NCBI RefSeq assembly: GCF_014196295.1
Contig: NZ_JACIDK010000002.1
Location: 620,001-684,000, forward strand
Source: Phenylobacterium haematophilum
GTDB lineage: Bacteria > Pseudomonadota > Alphaproteobacteria > Caulobacterales > Caulobacteraceae
Direction of reading: 5' to 3'
DNA: 64,000 nucleotides
In this document: in pieces, positions 7,827 to 17,871 of the stretch
Layout: every line of letters begins with the position of its first letter
Numbering within the stretch: the first letter of the stretch is position 1
Notes under the pieces: model-generated
Database searches by the model: none
Seen by the model: only the letters and a program-made list of their open reading frames with translations
What the model was told of the DNA's origin: nothing
Made by a program: the position numbers and the translations under genes

Positions 7827-8386
7827 CAGAACAGCTCCACGGACCCTTCGTCCTCCACTGGCGCAGGGACCCGCGCTACAGGTTCGCGCAGACGGGTTAG
7901 CTCCGCGTTATCAGTGACGGTCCGCTGTTGCGCCCGGCCGGTGGTCGGCCAGTACTGCACCCGGCGCGCGGCCAGGCCGCCCAGGCTGGAGCCAACAACC
8001 GGAATGCCTTCGTCGCGCAGAAATTTTTCCGCAAAGGCGGCGTTCGAGGCGCCGACGTCCGACAGGCCGCCGAACATGCGGGCCCCGCCGAACAGTTTGG
8101 CCTCCAGGCGATCGCGACGTGCGCCTGAGCGCAGCAGTTCGTTGATCAGCAGCTCCATGGCGTAAGCGCCGTAGCGGCGGCCTTCGTCCAGGCCCTCCGC
8201 CTTGCCGCTCGGCAGGAGGAAGTGATTCATGCCGCCGACGCCGGTCTTCGGATCGCGCATGCACACCGCCACGCACGATCCGAGGATCGTAGTGAGCATG
8301 ACATCGGGATCGCTGGAGATGTGGTGCTCGCCCTGCACCACATGGATCCGTTTTCCCGGCCGTCCAGAGACGTTCTCGACGATCAT
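7826..8386 (-). CDS. cheD: Chemoreceptor glutamine deamidase CheD
   Basis: A 186-residue CheD. It deamidates specific Gln residues of chemoreceptors to Glu, altering methylation sites and adaptation. The catalytic Cys lies in LGSCVAVCMRD and the His in GGMNHFLLP (about residues 30-58). Further family blocks are RYGAYAMELLINEL, EAKLFGGARMF and GSSLGGLAARRVQYW. A C-terminal extension of about 25 residues ends in VELF. The start overlaps the cheYII stop by four bases. Target receptors presumably include the McpA encoded first in this operon. Confidence 0.95.
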   Translation of the reverse strand: MIVENVSGRPGKRIHVVQGEHHISSDPDVMLTTILGSCVAVCMRDPKTGVGGMNHFLLPSGKAEGLDEGRRYGAYAMELLINELLRSGARRDRLEAKLFGGARMFGGLSDVGASNAAFAEKFLRDEGIPVVGSSLGGLAARRVQYWPTTGRAQQRTVTDNAELTRLREPVARVPAPVEDEGSVELF

Positions 8387-8772
8387 GTCAGGGGACCGAA
8401 CACCGCTTCGATTTTTTCTTTGAGCGTCTGTGTGGTGAAGGGCTTCACCAGGTAGTTGTTCACACCGAATTGCACCGCGCGCTGCACGAGTTCGCGGTCT
8501 GCGCGCCCAGTGAGCATGATCACCGCGGTCTTGGAGGTCGGACCATGGGCGCGGATCGCCCGCAACAGGCCCAGGCCGTCGAGCTTGGGCATGTTGAAAT
8601 CGGTGATCACCAGGTTGGCCGGCGCGGCGATCAGCTGACGCAGCGCTTCCTCGCCGTCCGGCGCTTCGCGGGTCTGAGCGATGCCCAGGGCGTTAAGGCT
8701 CGTGCGGATGAGCGAGCGCATGGTCTGCTGATCATCGACGATCAGTGTCTTGATGCTGGCGGCGGCGGGCAT
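8383..8772 (-). CDS. cheYII: Response regulator CheYII
   Basis: A 129-residue single-domain CheY. All key residues are present: the acidic pair in IVDDQQTM, the phospho-acceptor in LVITDFNMPKLDG, Thr in VIMLTGRAD and Lys in YLVKPFTTQTL. This is the normal length of a motor-binding or phosphate-sink CheY. It lies between cheB and cheD and overlaps cheD by ATGA, as in the Caulobacter cluster, where the CheYII position encodes the main motility-affecting CheY. Phospho-donor is presumably CheA of this operon. Confidence 0.95.
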   Translation of the reverse strand: MPAAASIKTLIVDDQQTMRSLIRTSLNALGIAQTREAPDGEEALRQLIAAPANLVITDFNMPKLDGLGLLRAIRAHGPTSKTAVIMLTGRADRELVQRAVQFGVNNYLVKPFTTQTLKEKIEAVFGPLT

Positions 8773-9809
8773 CAGGCGCTCCTATGGATGTCTGCGGCGG
8801 AGCAGAGGTTCAAGATGGCGGGGCCCATTCGCGAAAGGCCGACCTGCTTCTCGACGGCGCCCATTTCGAAGGCGACGCGCGGCATGCCGTAGACCACGCA
8901 CGAGGGCTCGTCCTGACCCAGGGTGCGGGCCCCGGCCTTACGCATGGCCAGCAGGCCGGCGGCGCCGTCCCGGCCCATGCCGGTCAGGATCGCCCCGACC
9001 GCATGGCGGTTCAGCTTGGCGACCGACTCGAACAGCACATCGACCGAGGGGCGGTGGCCGTTGACCGGCTCGCCCGCGCGCATCCGGATCACCGGATGCG
9101 AGGCCGACATGACTTCCATGTGCAGGTCGCCGCCGGGGGCGATGTAGACGCGACCGGGCTGGAGACGGTCGCCGTCGCGGGCCTCGGTCACGTGGGCGCC
9201 GGAGATACGGTCCAGGCGCGCGGCGAAGCTCTTGGTGAAGGTCGCCGGCATGTGCTGGGTGATCACGGTCGGCGGGCAGGTCTCGGGGAAGGTCGACAGG
9301 ATCGTCATCAACGCTTCGACCCCGCCGGTCGACGAGCCGATCGCCAGGATCGCATCGGAGGCGCGGTAGTCGCCGTCGCGTTCCACCGGCGTGGTCGGGC
9401 CGTTGTACGGCTTTACCCTTGCGCGGGCGGCGGCCTTCACCTTGGCGGTGAGGTCGTTGAACGCTTCCTGGGCGGTGACGCCGCCCACCGGCTTGCCCAC
9501 GCAGTCGACGGCGCCGAGCTCAAGCGCCTCGAGGGTTACGTCCGCGCCGGCCTGGGTCAGGGTCGAGACCATGACGACCGGCGTCGGCCGCAGGCGCATG
9601 ATCTTTTCCAGGAATTCCAGGCCGTTCATCTTCGGCATCTCGATGTCGAGGGTGACGACATCAGGATTGAGCTTCTTGATCTGCTCGCGGGCTTCCAGCG
9701 GGTCGTTGGCGAAGCCGAGGACCTCGATCTCAGGATCACGCTTCAGCGCCGCGGCGATCAGGCCGCGCATGGTGGCGCTATCGTCGACGACGAGGACTCC
9801 GACGCTCAT
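8772..9809 (-). CDS. cheB: Chemotaxis methylesterase CheB
   Basis: A 345-residue two-domain enzyme. The receiver domain (1-125) has [14 protein letters not shown] and the phospho-acceptor in [13 protein letters not shown]. The methylesterase domain (about 155-340) has the catalytic Ser in [12 protein letters not shown], the His in [17 protein letters not shown] and the Asp region in [12 protein letters not shown]. It removes methyl groups from receptor glutamates when phosphorylated by CheA. The ATG is inside the cheR stop (ATGA); the reading frame is open further upstream but that part is antisense-like to cheR coding. Confidence 0.97.
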   Translation of the reverse strand: MSVGVLVVDDSATMRGLIAAALKRDPEIEVLGFANDPLEAREQIKKLNPDVVTLDIEMPKMNGLEFLEKIMRLRPTPVVMVSTLTQAGADVTLEALELGAVDCVGKPVGGVTAQEAFNDLTAKVKAAARARVKPYNGPTTPVERDGDYRASDAILAIGSSTGGVEALMTILSTFPETCPPTVITQHMPATFTKSFAARLDRISGAHVTEARDGDRLQPGRVYIAPGGDLHMEVMSASHPVIRMRAGEPVNGHRPSVDVLFESVAKLNRHAVGAILTGMGRDGAAGLLAMRKAGARTLGQDEPSCVVYGMPRVAFEMGAVEKQVGLSRMGPAILNLCSAADIHRSA

Positions 9810-10687
9810 CGGCCGCCTCGCAGGGCATAGGTGGTCAAACCGGTGGTCTCGAACTGGCTGGCGGCCGGTCCGGACACGCGTTCGGAATGGCCGATGTAGA
9901 GCGTCCCGCCGGGAACGAGCACCGGCGCAAAGCGGCTCCAGATCCGCTCCTGGGTCGGTTCGTCGAAGTAGATCACCACGTTGCGGCAGAAGATGACGTC
10001 GAACTTGCCCTTCATCGGCCAGTCGCCGATCAGGTTCAGCTCGCGGAACGCCACCAGTTCGCGCAGTTCGTCGGCGACTTCCCAGCCCGAGCCGGCCTTC
10101 TTGAACCACTTGCGGCGTAGGTCCAGCGGCACCGGGGCGACGGCGTCCTCGCGGTACACGCCCGCCTTGCCCTCGGCGATCATGTTCGGATCGATGTCGG
10201 TGGCCAGGATCTTGACGTCGAGGTTCGCAGCTTCCGGCAGGGCGCTGAGCACCGTGATGGCCATGGAGTAGGGCTCCTGACCGTTCGAGCAGGCCGCCGA
10301 CCACAGGCGCACGCGGCCGCCGCGGCGGGCCGTCTCGGCCAGCTTGGGCATCACGACTTCGCGCAGGTGGTCGAAGTGGTGCGGCTCGCGGAAGTAGCGC
10401 GTCACGTTGGTGGTCAGCGCCGCCATCATGGCCTGGCGCTCGTCGACGCCCTGCTGTCCCTCGATCAGGCTGCAGTATTCGCGGAACGAGCGCATGCCCA
10501 GCGAGCGCAGGCGCTTTGCCAGGCGCGAATAGACCAGCGCGGCCTTGCCCTCGGCCAGGGCGATCCCGGCGTGGCTGTGCAGAATGTTGGCGATTTTCTT
10601 GAAATCGTCCTCGGTGAACAGGAACTCGCCTTCGACCAGTCCGGCCGCGGCGCCGCCCCTGGCGCGCGTATCGACTGGGCTCGTCAT
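9806..10687 (-). CDS. cheR: Chemotaxis methyltransferase CheR
   Basis: A 293-residue SAM-dependent glutamate methyltransferase. The N-terminal helical domain (about 20-100) ends with [16 protein letters not shown], the classic CheR signature. The SAM-binding site is in [17 protein letters not shown], followed by [11 protein letters not shown] and [13 protein letters not shown]. It methylates McpA-type receptors in adaptation. The chemoreceptor of this operon ends in GWEEF, which could be a docking tail for CheR. It overlaps cheW and cheB by four bases on each side. Confidence 0.97.
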   Translation of the reverse strand: MTSPVDTRARGGAAAGLVEGEFLFTEDDFKKIANILHSHAGIALAEGKAALVYSRLAKRLRSLGMRSFREYCSLIEGQQGVDERQAMMAALTTNVTRYFREPHHFDHLREVVMPKLAETARRGGRVRLWSAACSNGQEPYSMAITVLSALPEAANLDVKILATDIDPNMIAEGKAGVYREDAVAPVPLDLRRKWFKKAGSGWEVADELRELVAFRELNLIGDWPMKGKFDVIFCRNVVIYFDEPTQERIWSRFAPVLVPGGTLYIGHSERVSGPAASQFETTGLTTYALRGGR

Positions 10688-11160
10688 GCGGCCTCCGCCT
10701 CGGTCTCGGGCAGGACGCGGTCGAGCGAGATCAGGCTGACCATGCGCCCGTCGATAGCGAACAGGCCCTTCACGAAGGTCTTCACCTGGTCGCAGGCCAC
10801 GTCCGGCGTCGGCTGCACCATGTCATCGCTGACGTTGATGATGTCGCTGACCGCCTCGACCAGTAGGCCGAGCGTGCGGCCGCCGACATTGACGACCATG
10901 ATCACGTGGCGGGCGCTCGGCTCGCTGGTTGTCAGGCCCAGGCGCGCGCCCAGGTCGACGATCGGCAGCACCGCGCCGCGCAGATTGATGACGCCCTTCA
11001 TGTAGGACGGCGTGCGGGGGAGGGGCGTGGCCGGGGTCCAGCCGCGGATCTCGCGCACCTGCATGATGTCGACGCAGAATTCCTGCTCGGCGATGCGGAA
11101 GGCGATCAGTTCGCGGCGCGCGCCGGCCGCGGCATGGGTCATCGGGTCAGTCATGCTCAT
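10684..11160 (-). CDS. cheW: Adaptor protein CheW
   Basis: A 158-residue CheW, which bridges receptors and CheA in the polar array. Family blocks are [57 protein letters not shown] and [23 protein letters not shown]. It has a single CheW-like domain without a fused receiver. The start overlaps the cheA stop and its stop overlaps the cheR start by four bases each, which fits fixed stoichiometry through coupled translation. Confidence 0.96.
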   Translation of the reverse strand: MSMTDPMTHAAAGARRELIAFRIAEQEFCVDIMQVREIRGWTPATPLPRTPSYMKGVINLRGAVLPIVDLGARLGLTTSEPSARHVIMVVNVGGRTLGLLVEAVSDIINVSDDMVQPTPDVACDQVKTFVKGLFAIDGRMVSLISLDRVLPETEAEAA

Positions 11161-13484
11161 CCGGCCATTCGCTTTTCGCTACGCGGCGCCGGCTTGCGCC
11201 GGTGCTGAGTGGTCACAAGGGCGTCGACGTCGAGGATCAGGGCGACGCGGCCGTCGCCCAGGATGGTCGCCGCGGCGATGCCGTCGATCTGCTGGTAGTT
11301 GGCTTCCAGGCTCTTGATCACCACCTGGCGCTGGCCCTGGATGGCGTCGACGAGCAGGGCCGCCTTACCGCCGCCCTCGCTTTCGACCAGGATCGCCACG
11401 CCCTGGCCGGCTTCCATCGGTCCGTCGCGGAAACCCAGCGACACGCCGACGTCGATGAGCGGCACGAAGGTGTCACGGATACGGATCACCGCGTCCTTGC
11501 CGCCGACATAGTGCACGTCTTCGGGGCGCGGGGTCAGGCTCTCGACGATGGCCGACAGCGGCGCGACCAGGGTCTGCTCGGCGGCGGTCACCACCATGCC
11601 GTCCAGCACCGCCAGGGTCAGCGGGAGCGACATAGTGAACTTCGAGCCCTTGCCGGGCTCGGATGAGATCGAGATGCGGCCACCGAGGCCCTGGATCGAC
11701 CGACGCACCACGTCCATGCCGACGCCACGGCCGGAAATGTCGGAGATGGTCTCGGCGGTGGAGAAGCCGGGAAGGAAGATCAGGTTGTCGGTCTCTTCGT
11801 CCGACAGCACCGCGTCCTCGGAGATAAGGCCCTTGTCGATGGCGATGCCGCGCACGCGCTGGCGATTGATGCCGCGACCGTCGTCCTGGATCTCGATGAC
11901 GATGCGGCCGCCGCGGTGCAGGGCGCGCATATGCACGACGCCTTCGGCCGGCTTGCCCGCTTCCGCCCGGCCTTCGGGCGTTTCCAACCCGTGGTCGATG
12001 GCGTTGCGCAGCATGTGAGTGATCGGGTCGGTCAACCGCTCGATGACGGTCTTGTCGACCTCGGTGCCTTCGCCTTCCATGACCAGGCGCACGCGCTTGC
12101 CGACCATGTCGGCGACTTCGCGAACCAGGCGCGGCATGCGCTGGAACACGCTCTTCACCGGCTGTGCGCGGATGGCCATGACGCTGTCCTGGATTTCCCG
12201 GGTCAGCAGTTCGAGGTCCTCGAGGCCGAGCACCACGTTCGACGAGCGGGCCAGGCCGCTCTCCAGCACGCGCTGGGACAGCATGGCCTGTTGGATGACC
12301 AGTTCGCCGACGGCGTTGATCAGGCGGTCGACGCGGTCGAGGTCGACCCGGATCGTCGCCTGGGCCGGCGCGGCCGGGGCGTTGGTGTTCGCGGGCGCCG
12401 CCGCCTTCGCCGCAGCGGGGGCGACAGCCGGCGCGGCGGGCGGCGGGACGGGTTCGGCCTGGGCGCGGGCGATCAGCGCGGCGACGTCCATGTCGGCGGC
12501 CGGCTCGGGCGGGGGCTCGGCGACCGGCTCAGGAATCGGTTCGGGCTCGGCCGCGGCGGCGGGCGCGTCGCCGGACACGCGGGCCAGCAGGGCGGCCAAA
12601 TCCAGGGGCGCTTCGGCGCTGGCCTTGGCCAGGTCGTCGTCGCTCATCGGCACGTCGGCCTTGGGGGCCGGCTCGTCGCCGCCCTCGCGGACGATCGACA
12701 GGATGCAGTCGTCCTCGACGAACTCGAACACCTCGCGGATCGAGGCTTCGTCCTGCTCGGTGGTCAGGCGGATCGTCCAGCGCAGGTAGGCGCTCTCGGC
12801 CGCGATCTGGTCCAGCGGCGGCAGGTCGCTGTCGTCCAGCGTCACTTGCGTTTCGCCCAGGCGGGCCAGTTCGCGCAGCAGCAGCCCGGCCTCGTTGGCC
12901 TTGGCGTACATCTCGGTCTTGGGGGCGAACTGGATGATCCAGGCGCCGCCCGCGGCGGCGGGCTCCGGCTCCAGCGCCACTGGCGTGGGCAGGTCGAAAT
13001 CCATGGCCGGCGCGCCAGCGTCGTCGTCGATCGAGACCGCCATCGGCACGAAGCCGAAGTCCTCATCGTCGCCCAGGTCGCCGTCGTCGGCCAGGCCGTC
13101 TTCGCCGATCAGCGACTTGAGTTCGGAGAGCATGCCCGCCGAGCGGGCCTCGTCGACGGTCGTGCCGTCGCGCGCGGCGGCGACATGGTCGGCCAGCACG
13201 TCGAAGGCGCGCAGCAGGGTTTTGGCGACCTCGTCGGTCAGCTCCATCTTCCCCGAGCGCAGATCGTCCATCACCGTCTCGAAGACGTGGGCGAAGCGGA
13301 TCAGGTCTTCCAGGCCGAAAGCCCCGGCGCCGCCCTTGACGGAGTGCACCGCCCGGAACACCGCGTTGATGGTTTCACTGTCCGCGTCGCCGGCCTCCAT
13401 GGCCAGCAGACCCTGCTCGGCGTCGGTCAGGAGCTCGTCGCACTCCTGGAAGAAGGTCTGCTTGATGCTCTCGAACGGATCCAA
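11157..13484 (-). CDS. cheA: Chemotaxis histidine kinase CheA
   Basis: A 775-residue CheA. The Hpt domain (P1) has the phospho-accepting H47 in [16 protein letters not shown] long acidic, Ala/Pro-rich linker (about 125-385) contains the P2-like region and proline-rich stretches. Dimerisation (P3) follows at about [19 protein letters not shown]. The ATPase (P4) has [11 protein letters not shown] (N box), EIQDDGRGI (G1) and [12 protein letters not shown] (G2). The C-terminal CheW-like domain (P5) begins near [12 protein letters not shown]. It phosphorylates the CheY proteins and CheB of this operon. A 27-bp gap separates it from cheYI. Confidence 0.97.
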   Translation of the reverse strand: MDPFESIKQTFFQECDELLTDAEQGLLAMEAGDADSETINAVFRAVHSVKGGAGAFGLEDLIRFAHVFETVMDDLRSGKMELTDEVAKTLLRAFDVLADHVAAARDGTTVDEARSAGMLSELKSLIGEDGLADDGDLGDDEDFGFVPMAVSIDDDAGAPAMDFDLPTPVALEPEPAAAGGAWIIQFAPKTEMYAKANEAGLLLRELARLGETQVTLDDSDLPPLDQIAAESAYLRWTIRLTTEQDEASIREVFEFVEDDCILSIVREGGDEPAPKADVPMSDDDLAKASAEAPLDLAALLARVSGDAPAAAAEPEPIPEPVAEPPPEPAADMDVAALIARAQAEPVPPPAAPAVAPAAAKAAAPANTNAPAAPAQATIRVDLDRVDRLINAVGELVIQQAMLSQRVLESGLARSSNVVLGLEDLELLTREIQDSVMAIRAQPVKSVFQRMPRLVREVADMVGKRVRLVMEGEGTEVDKTVIERLTDPITHMLRNAIDHGLETPEGRAEAGKPAEGVVHMRALHRGGRIVIEIQDDGRGINRQRVRGIAIDKGLISEDAVLSDEETDNLIFLPGFSTAETISDISGRGVGMDVVRRSIQGLGGRISISSEPGKGSKFTMSLPLTLAVLDGMVVTAAEQTLVAPLSAIVESLTPRPEDVHYVGGKDAVIRIRDTFVPLIDVGVSLGFRDGPMEAGQGVAILVESEGGGKAALLVDAIQGQRQVVIKSLEANYQQIDGIAAATILGDGRVALILDVDALVTTQHRRKPAPRSEKRMAG

Positions 13485-13511
13485 CGGAACGCTCCGGTTG
13501 GGTGGGAAGAT

Positions 13512-13877
13512 TTAGGCGGCGACCCGGCGGACGGCTTCGACCAGCTTCACCGGATTGAAGGGCTTCACGATCCAGCCGGTGGCGCCGGCCGCGCGGGCCC
13601 GCTCCTTCTTGGCCGCGTCGCTTTCCGTGGTCAGGACCAGGATCGGCGTGGCGCGGTGATCGGGATTGGCTCGCACGCCCTCGATCACGCCAAAGCCGTC
13701 GAGGCGAGGCATGTTGATGTCGGTGATGACGACGTCGGCGCCGTTGGCCTGCAGGACTTCCAGGCCTTCCACGCCGTCTACGGCCTGGATCACGGTGTAT
13801 CCGGCCTGAACCAGGGCGTGGTTCAGCATTTCCCGCATGGTGCGGCTATCGTCGATCGTCAGGACGGTTTTGCTCAC
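13512..13877 (-). CDS. cheYI: Response regulator CheYI
   Basis: A 121-residue single-domain CheY. It has the acidic pair in VLTIDDSRTM, the phospho-acceptor in VVITDINMPRLDG, Thr in ILVLTTESD and Lys in GWIVKPFNPVKL. It lies between cheX and cheA, as cheYI does in Caulobacter. The operon encodes three receivers (CheYI, CheYII, CheYIII) plus the plus-strand paralog, so some probably act as phosphate sinks rather than motor binders. Which one binds the motor cannot be told from sequence. Confidence 0.95.
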   Translation of the reverse strand: MSKTVLTIDDSRTMREMLNHALVQAGYTVIQAVDGVEGLEVLQANGADVVITDINMPRLDGFGVIEGVRANPDHRATPILVLTTESDAAKKERARAAGATGWIVKPFNPVKLVEAVRRVAA

Positions 13878-13887
13878 GAGAATCCCC

Positions 13888-14169
13888 CTAGGACTCGAAT
13901 TGCAGCTCGGGCGCGCCGAACGCAGCCAATTGCTCTGAAAAGCCCGAAGACGGTTGATCCACAGTTAAGCTAAGGCCGTCCTCGGCCCAGATTTTGCGCG
14001 CCGACATCAAAACTTGCAGGCAGAGCCCGCCGAGGCGCGTGACCTGCGAGGCGTCAAGGCTCAGGGGGCGGCCGCGTAGGGCCATCAATTCGGCCCGCAG
14101 CGGCTCGGCCGCCTGCAGGTCCAGGATCGGCTGCAGGCTGACTACGGCGGGCGCCGTCGACGTCGTCAT
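13888..14169 (-). CDS. cheX: STAS-domain chemotaxis protein CheX
   Basis: A 93-residue single STAS-domain protein (sulphate transporter and anti-sigma antagonist fold) at the cheX position of the Caulobacter operon. Motifs include LDLQAAEPLRAEL and LSLDASQVTRLGGLCLQVLMSA, where the Ser/Thr pocket of anti-sigma antagonists would lie. I choose the ATG at 14169 because GGGGGAGTGAAG stands directly before it; TTG at 14184 is in frame but lies in that ribosome site. Its role in the signalling array is not established. This is not the phosphatase also called CheX in other phyla. Confidence 0.85.
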   Translation of the reverse strand: MTTSTAPAVVSLQPILDLQAAEPLRAELMALRGRPLSLDASQVTRLGGLCLQVLMSARKIWAEDGLSLTVDQPSSGFSEQLAAFGAPELQFES

Positions 14170-14205
14170 CTTCACTCCCCCCAAGCGGCCGCGTGCTGCG
14201 CCGCC

Positions 14206-16116
14206 TTAGAATTCTTCCCAACCGTCGGCCTCGGGCTCCGGCTTGCGGAGCGCTGAGCCGTCACGGCTCGACCGTCGCATCTGCGTGCTGGCGGCGGCCG
14301 GACGACGTCCGACCGGAGCGGCCTGCACCTGGCCGATGTTGAACCGCGCGACGGACCCGGAGAGGGCCTCGGCCTCACCCGCCAGGGCATGGCTCGCCGC
14401 CGTCGATTCCTCGACCATGGCGGCATTCTGCTGCGTGACCTGATCCATTTGGTTAACAGCGGTGTTGACCTGTTGCAGACCGACTGCCTGCTCCTGGGCG
14501 CTGGCCGCGATCTCGGAGACCAGCTCGTCGATCTCAGCGACACGGCTGACGATGCGCTGCAGGGCCTCGCCGGTTTCGCCGACCAGGTGCACGCCCTGTC
14601 CGACCTGCTGGCTCGAGGCGCTGATCAATGCCTTGATTTCCTTGGCCGCTTCGGCCGAGCGCTGAGCCAGGGCCCGCACTTCCGAGGCGACGACCGCAAA
14701 GCCCCGGCCGGCCTCACCCGCACGGGCCGCTTCGACGCCGGCGTTCAGGGCCAGCAGGTTGGTCTGGAAGGCGATCTCGTCGATGACGCCGATGATCTGG
14801 CTGATCTGTTGCGCCGATTGTTCGATTTCGCTCATCGCCGCGACGGCTTGCCGCACCACTTCGCCGCTCTTCTGGGCGTCACCGCGGGCGCCCAGCACAA
14901 CGTCGCTGCAGGTCCTAGCTCCGCTGGCGGTCTTGTTGACGGTCGCGGTGATCTCGTCGAGCGCGGCGGCGGTCTCTTCCAGGCTGGCGGCCTGCTGCTC
15001 GGTGCGGCGGGACAGGTCGTCGGCGGCGATGCTGATTTCGCCGGCGCCGCTCTTGATGCCCTGGACGTTGGCGATGACCACCTTCATGGCGTCTTGGAGC
15101 TGGACCATCGCGGCGTTGAAGTCGGTCTTCAGCTGTTCTGCGTCCGGAGAGAACGGAGCGGTGATGCGGTGGGTCAGGTCGCCGTGGGCCAGTTTGCCCA
15201 GAGCCTCGGCGAGGGCGCCGATGGCGATGGCGTCTTCCTCGGCCTTGCGGGCCTTCTCCTCTTCGCGGGCGCGGCGCTCCGCCTCGGCGGCCGCGCGCTG
15301 CTCGGCGGTCTGGCCTTCGAGGCGCAGCTTCTCGATGCCGGCTTCCTTGAAGACCGCCACGGCCTGCGCCATCTGGCCGACCTCGTCCTTGCGGTCCATC
15401 GCCGGGACGATGGCGGTGAAGTCGCCCTGCGCCAGGCGGCGCATGGCGGCAGTCATGGCGGTGACCGGAGCGGCGATCATCTTGCTCAGCATCCAGCCGA
15501 GGCCGATGGCGATCAGCACCGCCAGGGTCAGGCCGATCGCCAGGCTGGCGGTCGCGGTGGCCGACGCCTTGACCTGCTGCGCCTGTAGCCGGGCCATCTC
15601 TTCGTTCATCGCCGCCTGAACGGCGTCCATCGCGTCTTCGGCGGGTGCGATCACCGAGTCGGCGGCCCCGTCCGGGCCCACCATGGCGATGGCCTGGTCG
15701 ATCGTGGCCGGATCCGAGGCGAGCTTGACCCCGGCCTCGAAGATCTCGGCGTACCAGCGGTCAGCCGACGCCGAGGCGGTGTCGATCTTGGAGGCGAGCT
15801 CCGGGGAATCGGCGAGACCTGCGCGTGCTGCATCCAGGCGCTTCTTGAAGTTCGCCCGGTGCTTGTTCACCCGCTCGACATAGTAGTCGCTCTTCGACAG
15901 CAGATAGCCGCGATAGCTGTTCTCCTGCCGGGTCATGAAGAACTTGGCCTCGTCGAGGGCTGACAGCACCTCGCGGCTTTCGGTGATCTGTTCTCGGGCG
16001 TGGTCGAGCGTGCGCAGGTTGACCATCATCGCGCCGCCCATGCCGGCCATGGTGAGCACCACCGCAGCGAAGCCCAGGGCCAGCTTGCGGGAGATCTTCA
16101 GGTTGTCGAGAAACAC
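14206..16116 (-). CDS. mcpA: Methyl-accepting chemotaxis protein McpA
   Basis: A transmembrane chemoreceptor of 636 residues. A first membrane segment at about 8-32 is followed by a periplasmic helical domain of about 150 residues, a second segment near [21 protein letters not shown], then HAMP (MIAAPVTAM...) and a second HAMP-like unit after a charged coiled coil. The cytoplasmic hairpin contains [21 protein letters not shown]. The end GWEEF resembles CheR/CheB tether pentapeptides. I choose GTG at 16116, preceded by GGGGA; the frame is open to an ATG at 16203, but the extra residues look non-conserved. First gene of the che operon. Confidence 0.93.
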   Translation of the reverse strand: MFLDNLKISRKLALGFAAVVLTMAGMGGAMMVNLRTLDHAREQITESREVLSALDEAKFFMTRQENSYRGYLLSKSDYYVERVNKHRANFKKRLDAARAGLADSPELASKIDTASASADRWYAEIFEAGVKLASDPATIDQAIAMVGPDGAADSVIAPAEDAMDAVQAAMNEEMARLQAQQVKASATATASLAIGLTLAVLIAIGLGWMLSKMIAAPVTAMTAAMRRLAQGDFTAIVPAMDRKDEVGQMAQAVAVFKEAGIEKLRLEGQTAEQRAAAEAERRAREEEKARKAEEDAIAIGALAEALGKLAHGDLTHRITAPFSPDAEQLKTDFNAAMVQLQDAMKVVIANVQGIKSGAGEISIAADDLSRRTEQQAASLEETAAALDEITATVNKTASGARTCSDVVLGARGDAQKSGEVVRQAVAAMSEIEQSAQQISQIIGVIDEIAFQTNLLALNAGVEAARAGEAGRGFAVVASEVRALAQRSAEAAKEIKALISASSQQVGQGVHLVGETGEALQRIVSRVAEIDELVSEIAASAQEQAVGLQQVNTAVNQMDQVTQQNAAMVEESTAASHALAGEAEALSGSVARFNIGQVQAAPVGRRPAAASTQMRRSSRDGSALRKPEPEADGWEEF

Positions 16117-16682
16117 GAGGCCGTCCCCAGGGTTCAGACCGCATCGCAGACAGCGCGACACGAGGCGAGCGCGCCCCAGGCTGATTTTCCGTACCAGATC
16201 CAAGAAGTTGCAGAGCCGACCTTACCGGTTCTACACTTGGAGAACATTGTTCTCAATAATACGAAAGATAGTCGCCTGCGACGTGCACTATTCTCCTACG
16301 AATACTTCAGCGATGTCGGCAGGCGTGCACTCCGCCACCCCTCAGCGCGTGTCCTACCGCTAGGTCGTTCCGGCTGAATAAATGGTTACTGCAACCGCGG
16401 GCGAAGGCGGCTTTATCCAGTGTTTGCGGGGGTTTGCGCGCCTTGGTGCGACAAGCCGCCGCAGTGGCGTTTTCGATCGGCAGGCGGCTTCAAACCTCAG
16501 CGTGTGTAGATGCAAATTCTACAGTTCTGGGTAATATAGTGACGGCTGAGTCATATTATACGAAAGTTCAATTCGAGATTTGCTCCGGTGCGCCGCAAGG
16601 CGTTCGGGTTCCGTTGGGTCATACTTGCAGGGCGCGGGCGAGGGTGCTCGCCTAGAGGCGACGACGCCCTGGGAGGACGCCG
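16117..16682. other. Long AT-richer intergenic region upstream of mcpA
   Basis: About 566 bp without a convincing gene, divided between the che operon promoter (leftward) and the acyl-CoA dehydrogenase operon promoter (rightward). It is clearly more AT-rich than its surroundings around 16235-16275 and 16510-16580. It holds the 15-bp palindrome at 16240-16254, an inverted repeat TGTAGA-N7-TCTACA at 16505-16523 and TAATAT...ATATTA around 16531-16559. GGGAGGACGCCG provides the ribosome site for the gene at 16683. Two flagellar-class or cell-cycle promoters could hide here, but none matches a consensus I would name. Confidence 0.6.
16240..16254. promoter_or_regulatory. Palindrome GAGAACATTGTTCTC upstream of the che operon
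   Basis: Two perfect 7-bp arms, GAGAACA and TGTTCTC, flank one central base, 124 bp upstream of the mcpA start. It stands in the most AT-rich part of the region, where a promoter is expected. It is not a LexA box, because the half-sites are inverted with a 3-bp gap rather than GTTC-N7-GTTC. A dimeric repressor or activator of che transcription is the simplest reading. Confidence 0.4.
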
Positions 16683-17870
16683 ATGGACCTCAGACTCACG
16701 CCCGAAATGGAAGGTTTCCGCGACGAGGTTCGCAGATTCCTGACGAAACACCGCGATCGCTACGCCGGCGACGCCCCGCGTCCGCGTGAGGCTGCGCTGG
16801 AGTGGCAGCGGCTGCTGATCGAGCATGGCTATGCGGCGCGGACGATCCCCAAGGCCTATGGCGGTTATGGCGCCGCGCCAGACGTGTTGAAGTCGCGGAT
16901 CATCGCTGAGGAATTCACCCGCGTCGGCGCGCCGCGCGGCTTCGCCAATCAGGGTATCTCGATGCTGGTTCCAACCCTCCTCGAGGTCGGGTCGGAGGAG
17001 CAGAAGCAACGCTGGATCGGCCCGACTCTGCGTGGCGAGGTGGTATGGTGCCAGGGATATTCCGAGCCGGGGGCCGGGTCGGATCTGGCGTCGCTGCAGA
17101 CCAAGGCGGTCGAGGACGGCGACGACTTCGTGATCTCGGGTTCGAAGATCTGGACGAGCACCGCGGCGCAAGCCGACATGATCTTCTGCCTGGTGCGGAC
17201 CGAGCCGGACGCCCCCAAGCACGACGGCATTTCGTATTTGCTGTTCCCGATGACCTCGCCGGGGATCGAGGTGCGCCCGCTGAAGACCATGACCGGTTCG
17301 GCCGAGTTCAACGAAGTCTTCTTCACCGACGTGCGGGTGCCCAAGAGCGCGGTGGTCGGCGGCCGCGGCCGCGGCTGGTTCGTCGCCAACGCCACGCTCA
17401 AGCACGAGCGTGGCATGCTGGGGGACCCCAACGCCACCGAAGCGCGGCTCCACGCCCTCATCGAACTGATGAAGTCTGAGACCGTCGACGGCCGGCGGTT
17501 GATCGACGACCCGGTCTTCTGCGACCGGGCCATGCAACTGCAGGCCCGCGTTCTGACCATGAAGTTCAACGGCCTGCGCAACGTGACCGCCTCGGTGAAC
17601 GGCGAATCCAGCGGCATGGCCGGGCTGGTGGTCAAGTTGCAGGGCTGTGAACTGAACCACCAGATCGCCGCCCTGGCGATCGACGCGCTGGGCGAACTGG
17701 GCGTGCTCTACGAGGACGGTCCGCACCTACGGGCCAAGGGCTCGTGGCAGTGGAACTACATGTTCGATCTCGGACTGATCATCGGCGGCGGCACCGCTCA
17801 GATCCAGAAGAACATCATCGCCGAACGCGGCCTCGGCATGCCGCGCGAACCCAAGCTCGCGAGCGCCTGA
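16683..17870 (+). CDS. Acyl-CoA dehydrogenase, subunit with catalytic Glu
   Basis: A 395-residue acyl-CoA dehydrogenase. The FAD-binding middle domain has WCQGYSEPGAGSDLASLQT (about 120-138) and SGSKIWTSTAAQAD. KHERGMLGD near residue 240 supplies a Glu at a position used as catalytic base in several family members. The C-terminus has GGGTAQIQKNIIAERGLGMPRE. It is followed after one base by a second, shorter family member, an arrangement typical of two-subunit (alpha2beta2) acyl-CoA dehydrogenases of steroid or branched acyl-CoA degradation. The substrate is unknown. GGGAGGACGCCG precedes the ATG. Confidence 0.9.
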   Translation: MDLRLTPEMEGFRDEVRRFLTKHRDRYAGDAPRPREAALEWQRLLIEHGYAARTIPKAYGGYGAAPDVLKSRIIAEEFTRVGAPRGFANQGISMLVPTLLEVGSEEQKQRWIGPTLRGEVVWCQGYSEPGAGSDLASLQTKAVEDGDDFVISGSKIWTSTAAQADMIFCLVRTEPDAPKHDGISYLLFPMTSPGIEVRPLKTMTGSAEFNEVFFTDVRVPKSAVVGGRGRGWFVANATLKHERGMLGDPNATEARLHALIELMKSETVDGRRLIDDPVFCDRAMQLQARVLTMKFNGLRNVTASVNGESSGMAGLVVKLQGCELNHQIAALAIDALGELGVLYEDGPHLRAKGSWQWNYMFDLGLIIGGGTAQIQKNIIAERGLGMPREPKLASA

Positions 17871-17871
17871 C

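Noticed and set aside
11916..13973. A long plus-strand open frame (about 685 codons) opposite cheA
   Set aside because: It is the antisense of the CheA, CheYI and cheX coding region, rich in His, Arg and Gly with no domain pattern. High GC content produces such open frames opposite real genes.
16240..16254. GAGAACATTGTTCTC considered as a LexA box
   Set aside because: The half-sites are inverted with a 3-bp gap, unlike the alphaproteobacterial direct repeat GTTC-N7-GTTC.
16434..16655. A 73-codon plus-strand frame in the mcpA upstream region
   Set aside because: It starts at GTG without a ribosome site, has no homology I recognise and lies over AT-rich regulatory sequence.
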